Positions 1 through 17,268 of a stretch of 20,375 nucleotides of DNA are shown one piece after another (position 1 is the first letter of the stretch; each line of letters opens with the position of its first letter). The position numbers and the translations under genes were made by a program. The notes under the pieces were generated by a model. That model searched no databases, had not been told where the DNA came from, and saw only the letters and a program-made list of their open reading frames with translations. The DNA comes from Armadillidium nasatum (taxonomy: Eukaryota; Arthropoda; Malacostraca; Isopoda; Armadillidiidae): the NCBI GenBank assembly GCA_009176605.1, contig SEYY01018717.1, positions 1 through 20,375 on the forward strand, in the 5' to 3' direction.

Positions 1-333
1 TATCCAGCGATGAACTTCATACTTGATTTTCTCAAAAATTAGAGCCAAATCCTTATAATTTTTATCATGATGCGCAGGGAGTTCAACTGGAAGTGATGCA
101 AATTATGCAGCAAGATTGCTTTTAGGCTTGTTTTGGACGAATTAATAAAAAAACGCCATTGGGATAATTTGTTTTTCAACTATCAAATTTTGCATATTCT
201 ATATTTCTTTTAAGCTATGTAATTTAAAAATTTATTTTCAAACTATTCAATTTTACATTCTCTATTTATTTCACGCTATAACATTTTCAATTTTTATTTC
301 CAACTAAAAACTTTTCTAAGAATTTTTGTACTA

Positions 334-546
334 TTTTTGTGAAAAAGAATAAAATATTTGAAGAAAAAAGATTTACGCATAAATTTTAAAATCTTCATTT
401 TGTAAAAAAAAAATTTCATTAGTAAAGCTTATCTTTAATTTTTCCAGTAAAACATTAAAACATGCATAGCACGCCGATAATTTTTTCTGGCACTTCAACA
501 ATTTTATGAAAAAAAAAAAATATTTGAGAAAAAAAAAAAAACGCAT

Positions 547-584
<38 letters not shown>

Positions 585-650
585 TTTCTTTATTTTAGCA
601 AAACATTAAAACATGTAAAGCACGCCGATGATTTTTTTCTGGCACGTCAT
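334..650 (+). repeat. Internal ~160-bp tandem duplication (copy A)
   Basis: Two diverged units follow each other: about 334-498 and 499-650. Both contain, in order, an A-rich stretch with 'atatttga', 'acgcataaa', 'acattaaaacatg' and 'gcacgccgat' followed by a T-run and 'ctggcac'. The second unit is shorter because part of its middle is replaced by a poly(T) tract at about 550-579. In copy B the second unit keeps the middle part ('aaatttcattagtaaagc'), which shows that the deletion is specific to copy A. Confidence 0.8.
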
Positions 651-765
651 ACAATTTTTTCAATTTTTTTAGGGAGCATCTTTGAGCGGCGTAGCCCACT
701 GGGACAGAGTTCCAACATGCGCAAGCTAGCCTATTTCTGGAAAAAAAGTCACCTTCTCATTAGGC

Positions 766-801
766 TATAAATGTGGCTGCGCGTACCTGAAGTTGTCAGT
801 T
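766..801 (+). promoter_or_regulatory. TATA box plus initiator, copy A
   Basis: TATAAA at 766-771 is followed by TCAGTT at 796-801, placing the initiator A (798) 32 bases after the first T of the TATA box. That is the standard spacing for an arthropod RNA polymerase II core promoter, and TCAGTT fits the arthropod initiator consensus. The same pair at the same spacing is kept in copy B. A poly(A) signal follows only ~90 bases downstream, the order expected in an LTR (U3 promoter, short R region). I could not define TG...CA ends, so the LTR reading is inference. Confidence 0.5.
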
Positions 802-885
802 GACTTTGAGTGGCACCTTTGTGAGGTGTTCCCAGTGCCTTTTTAATTAAAATTTGTAATTTATTGATGTAATTATTGCCTTGAA

Positions 886-891
886 AATAAA
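886..891 (+). promoter_or_regulatory. Poly(A) signal AATAAA, copy A
   Basis: AATAAA lies 88 bases after the putative start site at 798. It is followed by 'tgtgaaagaaactcaagg', which is conserved in copy B. A promoter followed this closely by a poly(A) signal resembles the R region of an LTR retrotransposon. Single AATAAA hexamers are common in AT-rich DNA, so the support is the conserved arrangement rather than the hexamer. Confidence 0.35.
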
Positions 892-1050
892 TGTGAAAGA
901 AACTCAAGGAGGGAGAAAAAAAAAATTTTTTTATTTTAGTTCAGTTTTATATGTATTTAAAAATGAAGGTATAAATATTAAAAAATTTTGATTAGCAAGT
1001 GGAAAAATTTTGTCAGAGATTCAGCGATTTTGACATTCACTCTCAAAGAG

Positions 1051-1064
1051 CATGCCGACCCCTG
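1051..1064 (-). mobile_element. hAT-like transposon terminus, copy A
   Basis: Read on the minus strand this is CAGGGGTCGGCATG, which matches the CAGGGGTCGGC-type terminal inverted repeat start common in animal hAT elements. The terminus faces right, so the element body would lie to the left, inside the duplication. The next eight bases, 'atataggg' (1065-1072), would be the 8-bp target duplication, but I see no matching left end in the window. It is conserved in copy B at 18735-18748. Confidence 0.45.
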
Positions 1065-1199
1065 ATATAGGGATTCATCAATCACGCCACATTCACACAC
1101 CCACACATAAACACACGGTCACATGAACCCTCATTCAGACACATGAACAAATATATTCATATGCAGGTACCCATTTCTTAATACTTAAAAATTATGATG

Positions 1200-3692
<2,493 letters not shown>

Positions 3693-4005
3693 GATATAAT
3701 TCAGTTTTAATATGTTCAGTTACTCTCAGTTTTAATATTTAGCTGAGGTGTCAATCTTTAAAATGAATTTGATTTTGTTTGTTAAAGTATCAAACCAATC
3801 TGAAAAGTACTCAATAAAAGAATGAAATCAATGTGTATTATTAGGATAATGAAATAATATTTTTATTTTAATTTAATGTTTCTTTCTTTTTCTAATTTTA
3901 CAAAATTTTTTTTCAGTTAAAAAAGACTGTTGAAACTTTTTCAAATAATAAATGCTGACGTTGTAGATATGCTAATTAATTGCATTTATAAATAAGATTA
4001 TAATT
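3693..4005. other. AT-rich leader region of the receptor-like fragment
   Basis: AT-rich, with no element recognised. A repeated motif 'cagttttaat' appears at 3703-3712 and 3727-3736. Nothing convincing as a promoter precedes the open frame at 4006. Confidence 0.4.
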
Positions 4006-4695
4006 ATGATCTTAATGAAAAAAATTCTAATTTTTTGTCTTTTTTATGCAAGTTTCGCAAAAACCTTTTATAACAATGTTTCACAAGTATCTTCACTAAC
4101 TAATATTATTCAATTTAGCAAAAACAAAAGCATTTATGACTCTAAAGAACATCCAAATGGCGAAGATTATAAGAACTATCATAGTTTAAAAATACCAATT
4201 CAAATGTTGGCAATTCAGAGCACTATAAATGTTTCTTCTAAAGACGATAATGATATAAAAATTTTGGTTAGTCATTTTATTGCAGAAATTTTAACAAATA
4301 CACTGGAAAAGGAATCAATATTTCTTCTATATGATAATGAAGTTTTAAGTCATTTTACATGGTTTGAAACTCTTCTGTATCAATATTTGAAAAACAAACC
4401 CCACATTGCTCAAGAAATACAAGAATTTGACATCAGTGATTACGACTCTGGAATCGTTAGTGGATACAAATATATAACCATTTGTATTGTTTATAATTAT
4501 TTAATATTACTGGACCTACTTCTTAGCAAAACAATAGACAATAAATGGGCGCCAGGAAAACTGTTCATTATATTTCTTGATCATCAAACCACTATTTCTG
4601 AAGATGTTTTCAATTCATCAATTCAGAGATCGAAAAACTTACTGATTGCAGAATTAACAGTTAAAAACAAAAAATATGCGGATTCAGATGTATAG
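4006..4695 (+). CDS. Ionotropic-receptor-like N-terminal fragment (tentative)
   Basis: A 229-codon open frame in very AT-rich DNA, by far the most protein-like non-transposon frame in the window. Residues 5-19 (MKKILIFCLFYASFA) look like a signal peptide, which favours the second Met (4018) as the real start. The rest is a mixed alpha/beta-like sequence with a hydrophobic stretch near residues 155-175 (ITICIVYNYLILLDLLLS) and 'LFIIFLDHQTT' near 187-197. The overall texture resembles the extracellular N-terminal part of divergent arthropod ionotropic receptors, which are chemosensory channels. That is recognition by feel and no diagnostic motif is present. No ligand-binding or channel domain follows. 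The frame stops at a TAG, but a neighbouring frame continues plausibly (next entry). Alternatives are a first exon with a donor at GTATAG (4690) or a lineage-specific secreted protein. Confidence 0.35.
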   Translation: MILMKKILIFCLFYASFAKTFYNNVSQVSSLTNIIQFSKNKSIYDSKEHPNGEDYKNYHSLKIPIQMLAIQSTINVSSKDDNDIKILVSHFIAEILTNTLEKESIFLLYDNEVLSHFTWFETLLYQYLKNKPHIAQEIQEFDISDYDSGIVSGYKYITICIVYNYLILLDLLLSKTIDNKWAPGKLFIIFLDHQTTISEDVFNSSIQRSKNLLIAELTVKNKKYADSDV

Positions 4696-4786
4696 TGTTT
4701 ATCCGATTGAAAGAAATACAACCAGTTTCTCGAAATGGAAAAAATTTACTGGGATTTATAATTCATCCAGAAAAATGAATGAAATT

Positions 4787-4807
<21 letters not shown>
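4682..4807 (+). pseudogene. Frameshifted continuation of the receptor-like fragment
   Basis: In the +1 frame the sequence reads on as MYSVYPIERNTTSFSKWKKF and further to a TGA at 4805-4807. The phase change could come from one extra A in the AAAAAA run at about 4671-4676. A 'Y.VYP...W' pattern in this position is what I expect after the N-terminal domain of arthropod ionotropic receptors, which supports a coding past. The reading is lost where an RTE-like fragment begins on the other strand at 4787, so the gene appears truncated by that insertion. Confidence 0.35.
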
Positions 4808-6390
<1,583 letters not shown>

Positions 6391-6417
6391 TTTTTTTTTT
6401 TTTTTTTTTTTTTTTTT
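6391..6417 (-). repeat. Poly(A) run on the minus strand (27 nt)
   Basis: A pure 27-base homopolymer. On the minus strand it lies between an unassigned block (6664 to 6418) and the start of LINE copy 1. It could be the tail of a retroposed piece on the minus strand, or an expanded A-run inside the LINE. Confidence 0.9.
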
Positions 6418-6664
6418 GAGTAAGCGCTTGTAAATTTGGAACATGAGAAGGAAGTAGAGTGAAGGAGAAGTGGGAGCATAGACACTCCAATATGAGTCGA
6501 GGGTACATTAGAGACCCTCTAAGAAGGTGAAAAGGGAAAAGGAACGAATCAAAGGGCTAGGAAGTGAAACGAAATGGTCTAGATTCTAGACCATACTGTC
6601 ACTCCCCGGAGTATGCCTAATAAAGGGTACTTGCATCGCTTTGGACGGCGCTACGTTCTCCCCT
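6418..6664 (-). other. Unassigned block, possible LINE 5' UTR or retroposed sequence
   Basis: Less AT-rich than its surroundings and bounded by poly(A) on one side and (AC)n(AT)n on the other. On the minus strand it begins 'aggggagaacgtagcgccgt' and ends in A27. No open frame with recognisable content and no convincing A/B boxes of a tRNA-derived SINE. It contains a short palindrome (next entry). It may be the 5' leader of LINE copy 1, or an independent retroposon. Confidence 0.4.
6574..6594. repeat. 21-bp palindrome
   Basis: Two perfect 10-base arms, 'atggtctaga' and 'tctagaccat', around a single central t. It lies in a non-coding block of probable retroelement origin. It could fold as a hairpin in RNA or serve as a binding site, and a chance occurrence is also possible. 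Confidence 0.8.
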
Positions 6665-8938
<2,274 letters not shown>

Positions 8939-10137
8939 CTAACGCACAGCCCTCAGGTGGGCGCAGACGGAAGCCTTGAAGAGTGGAAGATTAAATACAG
9001 GAGGAAAAATAGAATGATGGTAGAGAGTTCCACAGAATAGAGGTGGCTGGAAAGAAGGAGTACCACATCGGGCTAGCCTGGGATTTCCTACGTCCACACA
9101 AAATTGGTGCGAAAGCAGGGCACCCCTTGTGCAACGAGGACGACGCAACGGTGGAGGAATGCGAGAGGCCAATTCCCTCGAGCACCTGCCATTGTAGTAC
9201 CTGTAGAAAAGAGATAGCGCGCCAACGTCACGTCGCAGAGACAGAGGGTCAAGTGAGTTTGAAAGTAGGGGACAGTTTATTAATCTCTTAGCTTTTGACT
9301 CAACCCTATCCAGAAGAGAGGAGGAGCCGGAGCCCCCCCAAATGTGAGAACAGTACTCCATACAAGGACGAATAAGACCCTTATATATTTGGAGTAACTG
9401 CTCAGAAGAAAAAAATTCTCGCAACCTGAACAGGACTCCCAGCTTCTTAGAGGCCACTTTAGCAACCATTGTAATATGTGGTTTCCAAGACAGTTTGTTG
9501 TTTATGTTTAGACCAAGAATGTTAATGTTATTTACAGGTGAGACGGGAGAGCCATCGAAGAGGATAGGAAAGTTAGGAGGTGTTTTTGAGAGGGAGATGT
9601 GAAGAAGTTGAGTTTTTAAAGAGTTGAATTTTACAAGGTTGCTATGACCCCACCGGGAAATCCCATCCAGATCAGCAAGAATGGAATCGGAAAGTTGAAG
9701 ACGAGAAGCAAGTCTAGAAGCAAAAGAGGGAGCAGATTTGAAATGAGTAGAAGAATGCAGAGTTGAATCATCAGCATAAGAGTGAACAGAGTTAGAAGTG
9801 CAGTGGAGAAGATCGTTAATGAAAAGTAAGAATAAGGTTGGAGATAAAACAGAACCCTGAGGAACACCACAGTTGACAGAAAAGGAGGAAGAGGTCGCTC
9901 CATCTACAAGTGCCGAAATGGAACGATCTGAGAGAAAACTAGACAAGAGTAAGCAAAGGGAAGGAGGAAACCCAAAGGAAGGGAGCTTAGAGAGCAGTGA
10001 CGCATGCCATACCCGGTCGAAAGCCTTGGATATGTCAAGCGCCACGACACAAGACTCCCCGAAGTCCCTAAGGGCAGAAGACCATAGATCAGTAAGATAG
10101 GAAAGTATGTCACCAGTTGACCTCGAGCGACGAAAGC

Positions 10138-10138
<1 letters not shown>
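8939..10138 (-). CDS. Jockey-like LINE copy 2, 3' half: reverse transcriptase core
   Basis: One open frame of about 400 codons from the (AT)n edge at 10138 to a TAG. It begins inside the RT domain with '[15 protein letters not shown]' upstream of the first Met (10045). Counting from that Met, motif A '[10 protein letters not shown]' is at residues 2-11, motif B '[11 protein letters not shown]' at 60-70, YADD at 90-93 (9767-9778), '[15 protein letters not shown]' near 175-190 and '[19 protein letters not shown]' near 225-245. The catalytic aspartates are intact and there is no internal stop, so this copy is younger than copies 1 and 3. It cannot work alone: the endonuclease and the first RT motifs are missing at the (AT)n boundary. 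The matching 5' half probably lies at 11536-13028, with roughly 65 codons missing between them. Confidence 0.92.

Positions 10139-10139
<1 letters not shown>

Positions 10140-10211
<72 letters not shown>
10140..10211. repeat. (AT)n microsatellite 6
   Basis: 72 bases of AT cutting the LINE copy 2 reading frame inside the reverse transcriptase domain, between the 'QYG' and 'FRR' positions of the conserved 'QYGFRK' box. Confidence 0.98.
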
Positions 10212-10214
<3 letters not shown>

Positions 10215-10358
10215 CATTTTTTTATGCTTGGCAAAATATCCCGTATGATGCAGAGTGATGTCGGCTGCAAAAAGTATTCATAATCCTGCAACCGTACGTT
10301 GGAAGCTAGAAATACTGGTTAAGAGGGTTCCAGCCAGTAGAGTCATAAAAATTTTTTT

Positions 10359-10361
<3 letters not shown>
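10212..10361. other. Unassigned 150-bp segment between two (AT)n arrays
   Basis: Not part of the LINE on its left or the hAT fragment on its right as far as I can tell. No motif recognised. Confidence 0.4.
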
Positions 10362-10441
<80 letters not shown>

Positions 10442-10460
10442 ATATATATATACATATATA
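10362..10460. repeat. (AT)n microsatellite 7
   Basis: About 99 bases of AT, with a phase slip (ATTA) at about 10430 and one C interruption at about 10453. It abuts the start of the hAT transposase fragment. Confidence 0.95.
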
Positions 10461-11228
10461 TGCTTTGCTATTCTTGCTGACAAATCAACATATATATCAA
10501 AAAAAGGAGAGACGAATATATGCCTCAGGTACGTTGATGATTCATACAAAGTTATAGAAGAATATTTGGAGTTTGTCCTCGTAGAATGATTAACTAGACA
10601 TTTAATTTACACTTCCGTTATTAACTCTTTGAAACAATAAGGAATATGTTTTGAATACATGATAGGTCAAGAATGGCGCTGCTGCAGTAATGAGCGATGC
10701 TAAAGGAGTCAAGGCCGTTGTAAAGGAGATCTGCCCAACAGCTTTGTATGTTCATTGTAGTGCTCATGTCTTAAACCTAGCTATATCTCATGCTTTTAAA
10801 GTTCCCCTTGCTCAATTTTGCTTGAGGACCATAAAATGTGTTGGAAACTTTTTCTCGTCTTCTCCAAAAAGAACCTGTGTTCCTAAGGATAATATTTAAT
10901 CAGATCTAACTGATTATAAGAAGAAATCACTTCTTACCCTTTGTAAAACAAGATGAGTGTACAAAAAATAATGCTGTAAATAGATTTAAATTTAGATGTG
11001 GTTCATTCTCATGAAAAAAATAGATGAAATTTGTAATGGTGAAGCTTCAATCCAAGCACATCATTTGCTAAATTCTGTACTTGATTTACGGTTTATTGTA
11101 ACCCTTTCAGTTCTTCAACAAAATACTGTCAAGTACATTAGGAATTTGAAAATTACTTCAGAGAGTTAACTGTAATTTAGCTGAAGCATTGGACCATACA
11201 TTCGATATAGTAAGAGTTGTCTCACAAG
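10461..11228 (+). pseudogene. hAT transposase fragment (DUF4371/ZMYM1-like), decayed
   Basis: Directly after the (AT)n the plus strand reads CFAILADKSTYISKK, matching the 'ADETTDIS' block with the first catalytic Asp of this hAT group. Then come 'LRYVDDSYKVIEEYLEFV', a stop, 'FEYMIGQ', a frameshift near 10669 and 'NGAAAVMSDAKGVKAVVKE' (the usual G-Y-DGAAxMSG block with Asp changed to Asn). The open frame at 10690-10899 carries 'PTALYVHCSAHVLNLAIS'. Further on 'LCKTR' is followed by TGA where Trp is usual, and fragments such as 'LLNSVLDLRFIV' and 'NLAEALDHTFDIV' continue to about 11228. The N-terminal zinc finger and C-terminal dimerisation domain are absent. The fragment is bounded left by (AT)n and right by LINE sequence, so it is a non-functional piece. 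Confidence 0.82.
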
Positions 11229-11452
11229 CCCTTCTCAAAGGAGGATATATATGATGAGGGAATTCATAAGATCAGAGTCCTTCGTAATAGTGATAGAATA
11301 AAGAGAGCGATGCAACAAATAAACTGGCAAAAAGAGATCATAGAGAATAAGTGGGAGCTGAAGAGCTGATATAAAGAAAAGCCATAGACTCTACCTTTTC
11401 AAGAAGAACTTTATGAGTAGAACCACCAAAGACGTGTGAATCATGCTCCCTG

Positions 11453-11454
<2 letters not shown>
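11228..11454 (-). pseudogene. LINE copy 4, short C-terminal RT piece
   Basis: On the minus strand, directly after the (AT)n array, the frame reads 'DSHVFGGSTHKVLLEKVES', corresponding to 'CSHIWGG...LLDRVES' in copy 2, then 'SLSLFYHYYEGL' and 'PPLRRACETT' down to about 11228. This is the C-terminal region of a jockey-like LINE. It joins the LINE 5' half across the array in the same orientation but skips the whole RT core. It belongs to a different copy from 8939-10138, which has its own version of this segment. Confidence 0.8.

Positions 11455-11535
<81 letters not shown>
11455..11535. repeat. (AT)n microsatellite 8
   Basis: About 81 bases of AT inside a LINE reading frame. On the left is a C-terminal RT piece and on the right the linker and RT start, both on the minus strand and, by chance, in one open frame through an Ile-Tyr repeat. 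Confidence 0.98.
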
Positions 11536-11538
<3 letters not shown>

Positions 11539-13028
11539 AGTATTAAGGCATAGAGAGTAGAGCTGAACCAGGACAGGCGCTAACTCGGAAGCACACTCCC
11601 TCAGAACACGAGGGGGAATGCCATCCGGGCCACTGGCCTTCCTGACGTTCATAGATTTCAGTATCCCATGCATCCGATCATGGGTAATTACAGGTAGAGA
11701 CATGGGATGCCTGAGAGGAGAAGGAGTAGGAGGAGGGATGCCAGAATCGTGCAGGGTGGAATTAGATGAAAAAAGGAGGCCGAGGAGATTAGCCTTTTCA
11801 GAAGGAGTATTAGCTACAGAGCCATCAGAGCGAATAAGAGGAGGAAAGGCAGATTTACAGAAGTTGTTAGAGATAATATTGACAAGAGGCCAGAAATTTT
11901 TATCAGTAGGAGAGCCATGGAGGTCAGCGCACTTCCTTTTTGTGAAAGCACGCTTAGTCCGTTGAAGAACATCCCTGCAACGATTCCGAACTGAATGAAA
12001 CTTAGCAAGAGTAATAGGAGAAGGAGAGTTTTTCCATTCACGATAAGCAGTGTCTCTCTCCCGAAGGACGAGAGAACAGTTGCCATCGAACCATGGATTT
12101 TGAGGAGAAAAAGATTTTGTTGAAGATGGAATGAATCTGCCCATCCCCTCAAGGATCACAGCCCCTACCTTTTCTGCAGAGACAAAGCGTCTACCGAGAC
12201 AAAGCAAGATTCACTCCAATGATAGTTAGCAAAGAAGCGACGCATTGCCCCCCAATTAGCCCGATTAAAGTGCCAGAAAGTACGTTTAGGGAATGGTGGA
12301 GCTGTTGGAGAGAAAGCATTATAATTAAGAGCTATAAGATTATGGTCAGAGTTACCAATAGGAGGGAAAATGGTGTATTTATGTCTAGAAGGAGTAGTGG
12401 TGAAGCATAAATCAAGTGTATTCAAGAATTGGTTAGGACGATCAGGAATGTGTGTGGGTTCCCATATCAACTGCTCCAGATCGTTAAGAATGCTGAATGA
12501 TTTGGTCTCCCTCCCACCTGTATCAGTATGAGAGGAGCCCAACCATTCAGTGTTGTGCACGTTGAAATCCCCTAAATAGAGGACTTCAGCATTTGGATGA
12601 GAAGAAGTGACAGTCTCGTGGGAAGTAGTAAGATATTGAAAAAGAACAGGAAAATCTGTTCCATTAGGGGATCAGTAGCAGAAACACAAGATAATTTTAG
12701 TAATAGGAAGACAGATTTTGAGCCATAGAACATCGAAATTAGGAGATTCTAGATTTACGAGACGTGTCACAGGAGTGTTAATGTTAATATAGGCACAGAC
12801 ACCACCATTTAGTCGGAAATTGTGAAAAAAGTTGTAGTTGGAGACATAGAGGTTGTTAGAGAAAGAATCCCTGTCCAACTGGGTCTCAGACAGAAGCAAA
12901 AGGTTAGGATGAGAATTAGAGAGGTGATATTCCACAGATTCGATATTAGAGAGAAGGCCACGGACATTGGCAAAGTCAATAAAAAGCACCCATCTGCAGC
13001 CACCCACACGCCCTCTCAATCTCGTCAT
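11536..13028 (-). pseudogene. Jockey-like LINE copy 2, 5' half: endonuclease and RT start
   Basis: From a Met at 13028 the minus strand encodes an apurinic/apyrimidinic-type endonuclease: 'FANVRGLLSN' near residue 18, 'LLLLSETQLD' near 43, 'NGGVCAYI' near 74, 'YLGDFNVHN' near 12555-12580 and 'NSDHNLIALN' at about 12330-12353. These are the signature blocks of the non-LTR retrotransposon endonuclease, including the SDH motif. A single in-frame TGA (12672-12674, probably from CGA) and one frameshift near 12185 are the only breaks. The linker continues with 'NPWFDGNCS', 'FWPLVNIISNNF', 'NSTLHDSGIPPP' and 'VRKASGPDGIPP' (RT motif 0/1 region), ending 'LVQLYSLCLNTNN' at the (AT)n array. It is well preserved compared with copies 1 and 3 and is the likely partner of 8939-10138. 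No ORF1 was recognised upstream. Confidence 0.88.
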
Positions 13029-13140
13029 TCGAAGAGCACATTAGCAGTCACTCACACTCACACACAATCACACACACACACACACTCACGCACACACACA
13101 AGAGCACGAACGTACATATACCAGCAGTAAACAAGCTAAA
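13029..13140. repeat. (AC)n-rich low-complexity leader of LINE copy 2
   Basis: Imperfect CA repeats with TCAC and GCAC variants at about 13050-13105, immediately 5' of the endonuclease frame on the minus strand. It may be the LINE's 5' UTR or the microsatellite into which it inserted. Confidence 0.6.
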
Positions 13141-13469
13141 ATGGGGTGTTAAAACAAATAAAAAGCATATGAAGCAGCCAAAAGGAAAAATAATAATAAT
13201 AATAACAATAATAATAATAATAACTATAAACAACAATAATATTAAAAAGAACAATAAATAAATAATCATACAAACAAACAAACAAATAATTTAGGAAATA
13301 AATGTTTAAAATAAACAATAAAAATATAATTAGTACTTATCTGCGTCTAGTAAAAAAATTTACAGGAGGTTAAAATTATTCCACCGTACACGTTCATATG
13401 AACTAAAACACAAACACTTCACAGATTTAAAAACACTTAAAACAAAACACAGAAATAGAATTAATAGAT
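13141..13469. other. AT-rich spacer with imperfect (AAT)n
   Basis: Contains imperfect AAT repeats at about 13189-13222 and short (AAAC)n-like runs at about 13275-13285. It separates the 5' ends of two LINE copies facing away from each other. No gene seen. Confidence 0.6.
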
Positions 13470-15180
<1,711 letters not shown>

Positions 15181-15187
15181 ACATACC

Positions 15188-15354
15188 ATCCAGCGATGAA
15201 CTTCATACTTGATTTTCTCAAGAATTAGAGCCAAATCCTTATAATTTTTATCATGATGAGCAGGGAGTTCAACTGGAGTGATGCAAATTATGCAGCATGA
15301 TTGCTTTTAGGCTTGTTTTGGACGAATCAATAAAAAGACGCCATTGGGATAATT
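15188..15354. repeat. Segmental duplication, copy B, first part
   Basis: Aligns with 2-169 with about five substitutions and one 1-base indel by eye. Ends at AATT (15351-15354), where a 2.49-kb block absent from copy A begins. The start of homology may reflect the left edge of the window rather than a true end. Confidence 0.93.
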
Positions 15355-15438
15355 CATATTTTATTTTCAAATTTCCTCATGAGGCCAGAGATGTCACTAC
15401 AGAACACAAGATTTCACTCTTTACAGTAAAACGATGTG

Positions 15439-15440
<2 letters not shown>

Positions 15441-15492
<52 letters not shown>
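15441..15492. repeat. (CT)n microsatellite
   Basis: 26 uninterrupted TC units, followed by (TATG)n-like 'gtatgtatgta'. Confidence 0.97.
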
Positions 15493-15497
<5 letters not shown>

Positions 15498-15524
15498 GTA
15501 TGTACCACGAAAAAGATGTAGTAG

Positions 15525-15965
15525 GTAACAAAAGGTGCTTGTTTTTGAGTCATGAACTCAACAATTCAGCAGCATCTTTTCAAAGTCACCAAATCTATAA
15601 CAAGGTCTTTTAACTCGTTCTGGGAAAAAATCTGAGGCCCATCATGAACAAAAAATTCAGATTTAGATTCTTCCTGTGCTGGCACCGCATCTTCTTCCTC
15701 GCCTTCTAACTCCAATCTGATATTATCCAAATTGGACGGAGGAAGTGTACCGGCATTTCATTTGAGTGAAGCACGTTGCGAATTGCTGAATTAACGTTTG
15801 GGCAAGTTATTTCTTTTTCGTTTTTTTCAATAGAAACCTTTAACGTCGACCAAACAAAAGTAGCAGTCGTTACTGTGGTTCTCTTGTTCAAGCCACATCA
15901 TAGTGACGGCAAAACAAAAACTATGCTTTTTTATTGGCACCATTTGCGGAGTTCTTCTCATTTCC
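15525..15965 (-). pseudogene. Decayed gene of an uncharacterised repeated protein family
   Basis: On the minus strand, across three frames, one reads 'KHSFCFAVTMMWLEQENHSN', then 'DCYFCLVDVKGF' (CYFC at 15854-15865). After a frameshift comes 'KNEKEITCPNVNSAIRNVL' with 'HSNEMPV', then after another shift 'LELEGEEEDAVPAQEES' and 'PQIFSQNELKDLVIDL', and after a third 'AELLSS'. I recall this order as a protein of unknown function repeated many times in arthropod and other invertebrate genomes: W-x-E-x-NH-x-DCYFC, 'YPN..SA.RPV.H..E.PVP', an acidic stretch, then 'L.DLVRDL.LSKE.AELL'. I cannot name the family. The two-cysteine motif may bind a metal. The frames are broken at least three times, so this copy is dead. 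Its multicopy nature suggests carriage by a mobile element. Confidence 0.6.
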
Positions 15966-16821
<856 letters not shown>

Positions 16822-16883
<62 letters not shown>

Positions 16884-16890
16884 ATTATTA
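16822..16890. repeat. (TTA)n microsatellite
   Basis: About 20 TTA units, nearly perfect to 16880, then one imperfect unit. Confidence 0.95.
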
Positions 16891-17268
16891 GGATATCAAG
16901 CATTTCTCCGATAGCATAGGTGCCCTAGAGCACACGCACACATGCATAATGCAAATAAGTAAATATATACAATAAAGGGATATCAGGTAATTTTTAATTA
17001 TTTAACAGAAATGTATCAAAATGTATGGCAGACACCAATTTTATATTTAATATATGACATCTTAAGTTATCAATCAAACTTCTAAATACTTAATTAATAT
17101 ACAAATGTTCTCAACAATGAGCTCCCTACTAGTCTCTTTTATTCATCTTTTATATATTTAAGACACATATATCAGCTATAGAATTAATAGAAGCTCCTTT
17201 ATTTCCTATAATTATCATACCTCTGAATAATATCTTGTTAGTGTGAACAAAATAACAAAAAAACAAAG
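16891..17268. other. AT-rich DNA, nothing recognised
   Basis: No open frame or element end found. 'gtgaacaaaa' occurs at 17242-17251 and again at 17268-17277 just before the palindrome arm. Confidence 0.45.

Noticed and set aside
6418..6664. tRNA-derived SINE
   Set aside because: Only a weak partial B-box-like stretch (gattcgttcc on the minus strand) and no A box at proper spacing.
9043..10113. Further open frames on both strands of 61-90 codons
   Set aside because: Shadows of the intact reverse transcriptase frame on the minus strand.
11618..11965. 115-codon plus-strand open frame
   Set aside because: Antisense to the LINE linker region, which has clear conserved motifs in the minus frame.
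13048..13318. Minus-strand frames rich in Tyr, Ile, Val and Cys
   Set aside because: They translate (AC)n and (AAT)n low-complexity sequence.
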